Made by a program: the position numbers and the translations under genes. 7,544 nt of DNA, from positions 1 to 7,544 of the forward strand of contig JALHTN010000620.1 of the NCBI GenBank assembly GCA_022865865.1, given 5' to 3'. A model generated the notes under the pieces. It worked only from the letters and a program-made list of their open reading frames with translations. It was not told where the DNA came from and did not search any database. This stretch comes from Anaerolineales bacterium. GTDB taxonomy: Bacteria > Chloroflexota > Anaerolineae > Anaerolineales > UBA4823. This document shows, piece by piece, positions 1-5,689 of this stretch (its first letter is position 1; each line of letters opens with the position of its first letter).

Positions 1-1
1 C

Positions 2-415
2 CCGGTAGTGGTTGGCCAGGGTCAGAATGCGCTTGCCTTGGCGCGTGAGAAATTGAAAATGGGTAATGCCGTAGGAATATTCCCAGAGGGGCGTATGAGC
101 GGTTCGCGGGAAGTGCGCCGCGCAGGTGCAGGGGCTGCCCTCTTAGCAATGGAAACGGGTGTGCCTTTGGTGCCAATTGGTTTTTACGTTGAACCGAAGT
201 TTATCAAAGAGATCAAAGGGCACTTTCACGATCGAGATACGGTCGGGTGGTGGCAGTTCGGCGGGAAATGTAATGTAAACATCGGCGAACCCTGGCAGTT
301 GGCGATGCAGGAGAAGACCGATCGCAGCTACCGCTACTTGCGAGAGCTGACCGATAAGCTGATGAACAATGTACAGGACTTAGTCAACCAGGCAGCAAAG
401 TCTTTTAATTATTAG
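2..415 (+). CDS. PlsC-type acyltransferase, C-terminal part (5' end outside window)
   Basis: The reading frame is open to the left edge, so the start lies outside the window; the GTG at 8 is internal. The visible part has the PlsC/LPLAT block III motif (IFPEGR, about residues 26-31 of the visible part) followed by block IV (VPLVPIGF). Block I (NHxxxxD), which holds the catalytic His, would lie upstream and cannot be checked. Members of this family transfer an acyl chain from acyl-CoA or acyl-ACP to lysophosphatidate or a related acceptor at the inner membrane face. The gene ends with TAG and is followed at once by a strong hairpin terminator. The last 100 codons are duplicated at 3906-4210. 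It faces a convergent sphingoid-base operon, so an acceptor in sphingolipid synthesis is possible, but that is only inference from context. Confidence 0.85.
   Translation, partial: PVVVGQGQNALALAREKLKMGNAVGIFPEGRMSGSREVRRAGAGAALLAMETGVPLVPIGFYVEPKFIKEIKGHFHDRDTVGWWQFGGKCNVNIGEPWQLAMQEKTDRSYRYLRELTDKLMNNVQDLVNQAAKSFNY
111..415 (+). repeat. Direct repeat copy 1: acyltransferase 3' end (partner at 3906-4210)
   Basis: These 305 nt align without gaps to 3906-4210. I count 28 differences by eye, 20 of the 26 coding ones at third codon positions, and only two amino-acid changes (Thr to Pro and Glu to Lys in copy 2). The repeat ends exactly at the stop codons (TAG here, TGA in copy 2); the downstream DNA is unrelated. 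Confidence 0.95.
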
Positions 416-442
416 TCACCAAACATTTCTTCATTTCGATCA

Positions 443-487
443 CAACCAAACCCACCTAGATATTCAGGTGGGTTTGGTTGTTTATTT
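443..487 (+). terminator. Rho-independent terminator after the acyltransferase
   Basis: A perfect 15-bp stem (443-457 with 466-480) has an 8-nt loop and is followed by the T-rich stretch TTTATTTT. It lies 27 nt after the acyltransferase stop. The 5' side of the stem has A-rich DNA before it, so some activity on the minus strand is possible. Confidence 0.9.
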
Positions 488-530
488 TACCCAGGTGCTA
501 ACATATCGAATAACTTCGAATCAGATGGCT

Positions 531-558
531 AAGAGTTCAAATCTCTTCGGGGGCTCCT
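531..558 (+). other. tRNA 3'-end-like relic (possible old attachment site)
   Basis: The stretch can be drawn as a T-arm: 5-bp stem AAGAG/CTCTT closing a 7-nt loop TTCAAAT (531-547), followed by CGGGGGC and TCCT, which resembles an acceptor 3' strand. No matching 5' acceptor strand (GCCCCCG) or anticodon arm is visible upstream, so it is not a complete tRNA. Fragments of tRNA 3' ends are commonly left where integrative elements insert, and the DNA to its right is AT-richer with an orphan ORF. The match could be chance. Confidence 0.35.
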
Positions 559-668
559 ACAAATATGTATCTCGAACATTGCGACATTGTTGTCGAAGAG
601 TTTATGGAAATGTTGCACGTAGCGCTTCAAAATACCGATAGTAAGCATCAAACACAATCTCATCAATT

Positions 669-974
669 TCAACGATACCACTTGTGTTTTGGTGTGACAT
701 GAACTTGTGATACACCATCTATCTCTTTGATACTGTAATCAGGCATACCAAGCCTCACATGCCACTCTCTTATTGGAGTTCCTAAGGACGATGGTACAAT
801 CCTTTTTTCATTTGGATATCTCCCTACTTTCAAATATCCATCAGGGGGAGTTACAATCGCATACGGAGCGAGATAACCATTGCCCCATAAAGCTGCTCCA
901 CGATGTGCAAATGGTTTGATATCAGCAGGTGTGATATAAAAAATCCATGGAATTTGGCGTACTTTTGACGGCAT
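669..974 (-). CDS. Orphan hypothetical protein, possibly frameshifted
   Basis: A 101-residue ORF starting at ATG (972-974) with no recognisable ribosome binding site before it. I do not recognise the family. The protein is soluble in character, rich in Pro, Tyr and Trp, with no signal peptide or membrane segment. In the shifted frame the same strand continues past the stop with a protein-like run (GIVEIDEIVFDAYYRYF and a few more residues) up to a TAA near 592, so the original C-terminus may have been longer and lost to a 1- or 2-nt indel around 680. In-frame stops lie about 10 codons upstream of the ATG. It sits between a tRNA-like relic and the end of the serine palmitoyltransferase gene, in AT-richer DNA than its neighbours, and may be acquired and decaying. 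Confidence 0.4.
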   Translation of the reverse strand: MPSKVRQIPWIFYITPADIKPFAHRGAALWGNGYLAPYAIVTPPDGYLKVGRYPNEKRIVPSSLGTPIREWHVRLGMPDYSIKEIDGVSQVHVTPKHKWYR

Positions 975-1072
975 TGAAGCAAGTGAAGCCTACGCTGCCG
1001 CATTGCTTTATCTTTTTGGGGGAAAAGGAATAGGCATCGTATTTCCGCAAGATGAAGCCTAATCCTCATTGA

Positions 1073-2251
1073 TTAAATTAATCCCATCATCCTGGCAAGC
1101 TGCTCGAAGATTACCGAGACGCGATCTAATTGCTCGGCCGTATGAGATGCCATGTAACTGGTACGGAGCAGCTGTCTTCCAGGTGGTACCGCGGGTTCAA
1201 CCACACAATTTACGTATACGCCATTATCGAACAGGTGCTTCCATGCCAGGGCTGTTCGCAAGTCATCACCGATGATGATCGGAATTATCGGTGTTACGGA
1301 AGTTCCTATGTTGAAACCCATCTCTGTATAGCGCTTGCGCATCTTTTCTCCGATGTCGTTTACCCTTTGTACAAGTTCCTGCTCCTCCTCAATGACATGT
1401 AGAGCAGCACGCGCGGCAGCGGCATTAGGAGGTGAAATGCTGGCACTGAAGATGAAAGCACGCCCAAAGTGCTTGATATAGTGAATTACATCTTCCTCCC
1501 CGGCGATGAAGCCACCTATAGATGCTAAGGATTTGCTGAAGGTTCCCATAATCAGGTCGACTTCATCAGTCAAGCCAAAGTGTGCCGCGGTACCCCTTCC
1601 ATTCCCAAGAATACCAATCGAATGAGCATCGTCCACCATCAGACGGGCACCATAACGCTTACAAAGAGGTACGATCTCGGGCAAGAAAGCAATGTCACCT
1701 TCCATGCTGTACAATCCATCAACTACCACAATTTTCCCCTGCTTTTCCGGGATGCTTGCTAGAACGCGTTCAAGGTCTGCCATATCGTTATGGCGGAAGC
1801 GTTTGGTCTGTCCCCAGCCCAATCGTGCGCCATCAACAATGCTAGCATGGTCAAACTTGTCGAGGATGACAGTATCTCCTCGGCTCACCAAGGCACTGAT
1901 GGTTCCCAGGTTCACTTGCATACCAGTCGAAAACACCAAGGCAGCTTCTTTACCGACAAAATCTGCCAGCTCGCGCTCGAGCTGCTCATGTAAGTCCAGC
2001 GAACCGTTGACGAAACGGGATCCAGTACAGCTCGTCCCGTAGCGGTCAATCGCATCCTGAGCAGCTTTTCGAACCATCGGGTGTGTTGTGAGACCCAGGT
2101 AATTATTCGAGCCACACATGATCAAGCGGCGACCCTGGTACTCCACCTCAGTGCCTTCATTCTCTGAAAATGGAATGAAGTACGGATAGAACCCTCCCTC
2201 CATGGCCTCCTTGGCGTATGTAAATTCAGAACATTTCTGGAAGATATCCAT
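1073..2251 (-). CDS. spt: Serine palmitoyltransferase (alpha-oxoamine synthase family)
   Basis: This PLP-dependent enzyme would condense L-serine with palmitoyl-CoA to 3-ketosphinganine, the first step of sphingoid-base synthesis, in the cytoplasm. From the chosen start it has 392 residues, close to the usual length. Visible family landmarks are SNNYLGL near residue 48, GSRFVNGSLDLHEQLE near 77, the PLP-contacting VDDAHS (about 206-211) and the Schiff-base lysine in GTFSKSLASIGGF (Lys about 240). The GSRFVNG and RTSYMASHT segments look more like bacterial serine palmitoyltransferases than BioF or Kbl; the adjacent ketosphinganine-reductase-like gene supports this. A frame extension reaches a GTG at 2278, but the ATG at 2251 is preferred because AAGGAG (2261-2266 on the minus strand) lies 9 nt before it. 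It begins 4 nt after the reductase stop, so translation is probably coupled. BioF or Kbl activity remains the alternative. Confidence 0.85.
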   Translation of the reverse strand: MDIFQKCSEFTYAKEAMEGGFYPYFIPFSENEGTEVEYQGRRLIMCGSNNYLGLTTHPMVRKAAQDAIDRYGTSCTGSRFVNGSLDLHEQLERELADFVGKEAALVFSTGMQVNLGTISALVSRGDTVILDKFDHASIVDGARLGWGQTKRFRHNDMADLERVLASIPEKQGKIVVVDGLYSMEGDIAFLPEIVPLCKRYGARLMVDDAHSIGILGNGRGTAAHFGLTDEVDLIMGTFSKSLASIGGFIAGEEDVIHYIKHFGRAFIFSASISPPNAAAARAALHVIEEEQELVQRVNDIGEKMRKRYTEMGFNIGTSVTPIIPIIIGDDLRTALAWKHLFDNGVYVNCVVEPAVPPGRQLLRTSYMASHTAEQLDRVSVIFEQLARMMGLI

Positions 2252-2255
2252 AATT

Positions 2256-3125
2256 TCAGTCTCCTTGTTGATTATCACGTTGTGCGCGGGCGATCAGCCA
2301 GTCCAGTATCGGATAAATGCCACTACCTAAAAATCTACTCAGCCAAAATAGTAATTTTATCTCAAATCCCGGCAGTATTATATATCGTCCCCGCTCCACC
2401 TGGAGCATGATCGAGTCTGCAACTTCCTCGGGCGACATGAGGGTCGACATATCTTCCAAAGTTGGCGATATGAGGCTTGCGATGCCTGCTAATGCTTTGG
2501 CTTCGGGCGGCAGGTATTCTTTCTCATAAGCCAATTGAGGTGTGTCCGTATCCGGCGGGAACACGAGGGAAACATTAATGCCTAAAGGCTTTAATTCAGA
2601 GCGCAGGACATCTGTGAAACCTCGCACGGCATACTTGGTAGCCCCGTAAGCCGTATAGCCGTAACGTCCGATTAATCCCGCACCAGAGGAGATATTGACG
2701 ATGTGCCCTGAACCACGAGCCACCATGCCTGGCACAACGGATTTGCATACATAAACTGTGCCGAAGTAATTGACGTCCATCATCCAATGGAAGATCTCTA
2801 CACCAAGATCCTGGAAATATCCGGGGTGGGCGACACCAGCCGAGTTGACCACTAAATCAGGCACACCAATCTCCGACTCGACCTGGATCACTGCAGATGA
2901 GACCTGATCCCAATCAGAAACATCTGCAGATATCATCCCGCAATGTTGATCTTCATGGCATTTCAAAGATTCAAGCGCGAACTTTAATCCCTCCAATCCA
3001 CGCGCTAATAACCAGACATGAGCACCTTTTTCCGCAAGGGAACGAGCAACAGCAAGACCAATCCCGCTTGATCCCCCGGTGATCAATGCTATTTTACCTT
3101 GCCAATAATCTTTGCTTCTAGCCAT
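2256..3125 (-). CDS. 3-ketodihydrosphingosine reductase-like short-chain dehydrogenase
   Basis: A 289-residue classical SDR that would reduce 3-ketosphinganine to sphinganine with NADPH. The Rossmann motif TGGSSGIG is at residues 16-23, NSAG at 94-97 (family NNAG variant), the catalytic Ser at about 147 (NISSGAG), and YxxxK as Tyr160 and Lys164. The loop after the active site reads PPDTDTP (about 190-196), the signature known from eukaryotic KDSR/FVT1 proteins, which separates it from generic SDRs. A hydrophobic C-terminal stretch (about 250-278) could anchor it to the membrane, as in KDSR. The ATG at 3125 has GAAGG 7 nt upstream. It is first in a two-gene operon with serine palmitoyltransferase. 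Substrate assignment rests on the loop and the partner gene. Confidence 0.85.
   Translation of the reverse strand: MARSKDYWQGKIALITGGSSGIGLAVARSLAEKGAHVWLLARGLEGLKFALESLKCHEDQHCGMISADVSDWDQVSSAVIQVESEIGVPDLVVNSAGVAHPGYFQDLGVEIFHWMMDVNYFGTVYVCKSVVPGMVARGSGHIVNISSGAGLIGRYGYTAYGATKYAVRGFTDVLRSELKPLGINVSLVFPPDTDTPQLAYEKEYLPPEAKALAGIASLISPTLEDMSTLMSPEEVADSIMLQVERGRYIILPGFEIKLLFWLSRFLGSGIYPILDWLIARAQRDNQQGD
2261..2266 (-). promoter_or_regulatory. Ribosome binding site of serine palmitoyltransferase inside the reductase end
   Basis: AAGGAG on the minus strand lies 9 nt before the ATG at 2251 and inside the last codons of the upstream reductase. It decides the start in favour of ATG 2251 over the GTG at 2278 and suggests translational coupling of the two genes. 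Confidence 0.8.
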
Positions 3126-3191
3126 ACTTAGACCTTCGTTTGGTTTTTTTTCTCAAAAGGTTGAGATTAGGCGCAATCTGCTAAAACGCGT

Positions 3192-3221
3192 ATCATAACA
3201 TATTACAAATGTTGAATCCAA
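3192..3221 (-). promoter_or_regulatory. Candidate promoter of the sphingoid-base operon
   Basis: On the minus strand TTGGAT (3216-3221) and TATGAT (3192-3197) are spaced by 18 nt, a fair sigma-70-type match, 67 nt before the reductase ATG. The -35 box lies in the last codons of the IS30 relict and the -10 box just past its stop. Other AT-rich hexamers nearby would score similarly, so this is tentative. Confidence 0.35.
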
Positions 3222-3403
3222 AATGTAAGTGTTATAGGTTGCTCAAAGAAAACCTCAAAAGGCGTTTTGAAAGCGAGGCATTTCCTTGGGTGATGGTTTA
3301 ATTTGTCTATGATCTTATTCAGATCTTCGTCTGTGACTAATGCAAAGTTAAGTTATTTAGGAATGTATTGCCGGACCAAACCATTCATATTTTCATTAGC
3401 ACG
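3203..3403 (-). pseudogene. IS30-family transposase, C-terminal relict
   Basis: Read on the minus strand, 67 codons including the final TAA give the typical end of an IS30-family transposase: ANENMNGLVRQYIPK (family form: NENxNGLxRQYxPKG), then a short stretch leading to TDEDLNKIIDKLNHHPRKCL and AFKTPFEVFF (family form: LNxRPRKCLGxxTPxEVF). The frame is broken by a TAA at 3353-3355, three residues after RQYIP, where Ser or Gly would be expected, and the earlier part of the transposase, with the first two catalytic acidic residues, is missing. The Glu of the NEN motif is the presumed third acidic residue. The fragment points toward the reductase gene and ends about 80 nt from its start. Confidence 0.8.
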
Positions 3404-3449
3404 TAGGTGAATCATTCTTTCTGTAAATTCTAGTATTTACCATAATTAG

Positions 3450-3487
3450 CAGGTCTGGTGTATCCTTTCGGAAGTTATCACACAATT
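3450..3487 (+). mobile_element. Possible left end of the IS256-family element
   Basis: The 50-odd nt between the IS30 relict and the transposase ribosome binding site probably hold the left terminal repeat of the IS256 element (pattern GTGTA...CACACAATT). No matching right end exists in the window because the element is truncated, so neither the terminal repeat nor a target-site duplication can be confirmed. Confidence 0.3.
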
Positions 3488-3490
3488 GAA

Positions 3491-3505
3491 AGGAGTAGCA
3501 CCATA
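3491..3505 (+). promoter_or_regulatory. Transposase ribosome binding site followed by ATA in place of ATG
   Basis: AGGAG (3491-3495) is followed after 7 nt by ATA ACC TAC CAG, where this transposase group normally starts ATG with Thr-Tyr-Gln. A G to A change appears to have removed the start codon; ATA is a very poor initiator. Confidence 0.6.
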
Positions 3506-3905
3506 ACCTACCAGAACGATTTTACCTTACCCGCTGAATTATTAGAGCAGATCGCCTCCGAAGGCCTGGATTTCTTACCCGAATTGGTGCGCATCTTGAT
3601 CAATGCAGCCACACAGATAGATCGTGAGAAGTATTTAGGTGCTGGTCACTACGAGCGCACGCCAGAACGACGCGGACACGCCAACGGCTTTAAACCCAAG
3701 ACGGTCAAGACTCGTTTAGGAGAGATCACCTTTGATGTAGCCCAGGTTCGCGATAGCAGGTTCTACCCCGATGCGCTTGAGAAAGGCTTGCGCAGTGAGC
3801 GAGCGCTGACCTTGACGCTCGCTGAGATGTACGTCCAAAGCGTTTCGACCCGATGGGTGAAGAAAGTTATTGAGCAGATGTGTGGCACAACCATCTCATC
3901 GTCTC

Positions 3906-4210
3906 AAGTGCGCCGCGCAGGTGCAGGGGCTGCTCTACTTGCCATGGAAACAGGTGTTCCACTGGTTCCGATTGGTTTTTACGTTGAACCGAAGTTTATC
4001 AAAGAGATCAAAGGGCACTTTCACGATCGTGATCCTGTCGGCTGGTGGCAGTTCGGCGGAAAATGTAATGTTAACATCGGCGAACCGTGGCAGCTGGCGA
4101 TGCAGAAGAAAACCGATCGCAGCTACCGCTACTTGCGAGAGCTGACCGACAAGCTGATGAACAATGTCCAGGACCTGGTCAACCAGGCGGCAAAGTCTTT
4201 TAATTATTGA
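3906..4210 (+). repeat. Direct repeat copy 2: acyltransferase 3' end inside the chimeric ORF
   Basis: Gapless partner of 111-415, offset 3795 nt. The first 28 nt at the junction are identical in both copies, as are 59 nt at 3971-4029. By contrast, 11 differences fall in the 39 nt just before that block. The reading frame and the 100-residue C-terminus are intact here. Confidence 0.95.
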
Positions 4211-4257
4211 TATTCATCATTTAGATGTTCCTTTAGCTAAATGCTGAAGTACTTGAA

Positions 4258-4287
4258 AGGGGTTGTCATGGAAGACAACCTCTCTTT
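4258..4287 (+). terminator. Terminator-like hairpin after the chimeric ORF
   Basis: AGGGGTTGTC (4258-4267) pairs with GACAACCTCT (4274-4283), giving a 10-bp stem with one G-U pair and a 6-nt loop, followed by CTTTG. The T-tract is short. It may be the original terminator of the second acyltransferase gene. Confidence 0.55.
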
Positions 4288-4333
4288 GATTTATATTCAC
4301 TCTGATAGATCTTCATTGTGAATCGCAACAGTG

Positions 4334-4400
4334 GTAAGGGCGAAGCATCTATATTATTATGCATTCAATAAATCAATGCTTGGAGATGCTTCTCCCCTAC
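4334..4400 (+). repeat. MITE-like inverted-repeat element
   Basis: The arms at 4334-4350 and 4384-4400 are 17 nt, inverted, with 15 matches (consensus close to GTAGGGGCGAAGCATCT). The 33-nt interior holds a second small stem (GCATT/AATGC). Adding an ACAGT on each side extends the symmetry, with 3 extra bases on the left. The size, the terminal symmetry and the lack of coding potential suit a small nonautonomous element or a dispersed hairpin repeat. Only one copy is in the window, so its repetitive nature is not shown here. Confidence 0.55.
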
Positions 4401-4563
4401 TGTCATTTGAACGAATCAAGCTATGGAAAATCAGAAGATTCATATAATTTTCTAACAGATTATCTTTATGATAGACCCTAATCCTCGCCAGCAAATTGGG
4501 TTCATAAATCAGACCCGTGATAAATAATGACGAGGAAAATTCAATGATGGGAGAAAGGTATTA

Positions 4564-5100
4564 ATGAGCACGTTAATTGCAGTCACTTACGATACCGCTG
4601 ACAAGGCCACCCAGGCATTGGAGAAATTGGGCGAGCTGTAGAAAATGCAGCTGGTCACCCTGGAAGATGCCGCTGTAGCGGTTAAGGATCAGAAGGGTAA
4701 GGTCAAAGTCACCCAAACACTCGAGAAAATGAACACCGGCAGTGCCGCCATTTTTGGTGGCTTCTGGGGCTTACTGATCGGTTTGCTCTTCGTGGCCCCC
4801 ATTTTTTGGGGACTCTTCGGCGCCTTGATGGGCGCTTTGTTCAGCAAAGGCACCGACCTGGGCATCGACAACAAGTTCATTAAAGATGTCGGTGATTCCC
4901 TGGACCCCGGGCAATCAGCTCTGTTTATCCTGGTCGTGGAAGCGACCGGAGACAAAGTGGTACCCGAGATGGCCAAGTTCGGCGGCACTGTACACCAGAC
5001 CTTCCTCTCCTACGAGGATGAGGCCACGCTCAAGCAGGCACTGGAGCATGAAGATATCAGCGCAGCAGCCCAGGCATCCCTGGATGAGGATTTGCAGTAA
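4564..5100 (+). pseudogene. DUF1269-family membrane protein with in-frame amber codon
   Basis: Starting at ATG 4564 (AAAGG 5 nt upstream, with GGAG before it) the frame runs 178 codons to TAA and is broken only by TAG at codon 26 (4639-4641). The sequence on both sides belongs together: MSTLIAVTYDTADKA before it and KMQLVTLEDAAVAVKD after it match the ferredoxin-like N-terminus of DUF1269/COG4803 proteins, with Gln (CAG) the likely original residue. A Gly-rich hydrophobic hairpin at about residues 58-93 (GGFWGLLIGLLF, then GLFGALMGALF) is the usual membrane segment. The family has no assigned biochemical role. ATG 4645, two codons after the TAG, could restart translation but has no good ribosome binding site and would drop the first beta strand. 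TAG is used as a normal stop by the acyltransferase at 413-415, which argues against recoding. A sequencing error is possible. Confidence 0.8.
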
Positions 5101-5125
5101 AGAGAAATCCTGATAGGAAAAAAGA

Positions 5126-5168
5126 TGCGCAGAGTGCTTTCAAAGCAGCTCTGCGCAGTTCTATTTTT
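5126..5168 (+). terminator. Terminator after the DUF1269 gene
   Basis: TGCGCAGAGTGCT (5126-5138) pairs with AGCAGCTCTGCGCA (5144-5157), with one bulged base and a short loop, followed by GTTCTATTTTT. It lies 25 nt after the stop codon. Confidence 0.8.
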
Positions 5169-5169
5169 A

Positions 5170-5378
5170 AGGGAAATTAATTTCTTGATCGAATAATCCA
5201 TAAAAAACCAAGTGAATGGAGAAATGGATATGATTCAAGGATATCGCCACCAAGACGGCAAGGACACAACCCCGGGTTTATTACAGCCGAATCATTGTCC
5301 TACTGAATGAAATTTCTCAGTAATATTTCCATAAAAGAGCGTGCACATTAAAAATTGTGCTCTGCCCACATTAAAGCT
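5170..5378. other. Intergenic stretch without a supported gene
   Basis: Between two terminators of converging genes. The segment near 5242-5275 (CGCCACCAAGACGGCAAGGA) resembles the Lys/His-codon-like CCACCAAGGCAC type of intergenic repeat seen in many environmental bacteria, but only one unit is present. A 26-codon ATG ORF at 5230-5310 has no recognisable product. Confidence 0.4.
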
Positions 5379-5417
5379 AAAGGATTCCAGCACTGAAATG
5401 ACGAGCTGGAATCCTTT
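5379..5417 (-). terminator. Terminator of the PspC/O-methyltransferase unit
   Basis: A perfect 12-bp stem (AAAGGATTCCAG at 5379-5390 with its complement at 5406-5417) has a 15-nt loop. On the minus strand it is followed by TTTAGCTTTAAT. It lies 22 nt past the PspC stop. It could also stop weak read-through from the plus strand. Confidence 0.8.
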
Positions 5418-5439
5418 CAAGCTATCTAGCTTGGCTGAT

Positions 5440-5637
5440 TTAATTCTTGGGAATGATCAACCACAGGATCAGGTATAAAAGCAACCCCGGAATCCCACCG
5501 GGTATGGCGGCGATCACGAACACCAGGCGAAACCAGATCGGATTGATCCCGAAGAACTCTCCCAACCCACCACAGATACCCAATAAGATGCGGTTGTCAG
5601 ACGAACGGCGTAATGGTTTACGTGTAGTTTCAGACAT
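5440..5637 (-). CDS. PspC-domain small membrane protein
   Basis: A 65-residue protein that is almost entirely one PspC domain: a basic N-terminus (RKPLRRSSDNRILLGICGG), the family GGLGEFFGINPIWFRL segment, then one transmembrane helix (about residues 38-60) ending in WLIIPKN. The PspC family is known from the phage-shock envelope-stress system, where PspC senses membrane damage; stand-alone short versions like this have unproven roles. The start is ATG 5637, chosen because GAGGAG lies 6 nt upstream; the frame extends to 5673 without a better start. It sits 52 nt after the O-methyltransferase on the same strand and is probably co-transcribed with it. No pspA, pspB or pspF is visible. Confidence 0.9.
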   Translation of the reverse strand: MSETTRKPLRRSSDNRILLGICGGLGEFFGINPIWFRLVFVIAAIPGGIPGLLLYLILWLIIPKN

Positions 5638-5689
5638 TATTATCTCCTCACTACTATCTACGCAGGAGAGCACTTAAAGTTGCAGGTAA

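Larger units (their letters stand above)
3458..4210 (+). pseudogene. Chimeric ORF: IS256-family transposase N-terminus fused to acyltransferase C-terminus
   Basis: The ORF has 250 codons. Residues 16-150 match the N-terminal part of IS256 (mutator-type) transposases: TYQNDFTLPAELLEQ, RRGHANGFKPKTVKTR, LEKGLRSERALTL, EMYVQSVSTR and GTTISSSQV. Where the family continues SRA toward the first catalytic Asp, the sequence switches at Val151 to VRRAGAGAALL and runs to the end of a PlsC-type protein nearly identical to the left-edge gene. The fusion keeps none of the transposase DDE residues, and lacks acyltransferase block I and the FPEGR block, so neither activity is expected. The native transposase start is probably codon 16, now ATA (3503-3505), with AGGAG 7 nt before it; the GTG at 3458 is only the frame limit. 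It most likely arose by an illegitimate deletion joining an IS256 copy to an acyltransferase gene; a metagenome assembly join is the alternative. Confidence 0.85.

Noticed and set aside
485..558. A complete tRNA gene ending at 558.
   Set aside because: No 5' acceptor strand pairs with CGGGGGC, and no anticodon arm folds upstream.
669..974. Faint likeness of the orphan protein to TNT-type NAD glycohydrolase toxins (GRY...GTP spacing).
   Set aside because: Only a few scattered residues fit; the family's C-terminal GQPGGG-type motif and a toxin context (long polymorphic N-terminus, immunity gene) are absent.
851..1069. A 72-codon minus-strand ORF.
   Set aside because: It overlaps the better orphan ORF in another frame, is rich in Arg and His and shows no family features.
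2276..2278. GTG start for serine palmitoyltransferase, overlapping the reductase.
   Set aside because: The ATG at 2251 has AAGGAG at 9 nt; the GTG would add nine residues not expected for the family and has no ribosome binding site.
4218..4242. CATTTAG/CTAAATG pairing after the chimeric ORF as a second terminator.
   Set aside because: It is AT-rich and weak, with a long loop and no T-tract; the hairpin at 4258-4287 is the better candidate.
4498..4516. Small GGGT/ACCC inverted repeat before the DUF1269 gene as an operator or riboswitch.
   Set aside because: The 4-bp stem is too short and there is no second supporting structure.
5230..5310. A 26-codon ORF with a GGAG upstream.
   Set aside because: It is very short, unlike any known small protein I recognise, and lies over a repeat-like sequence between two terminators.
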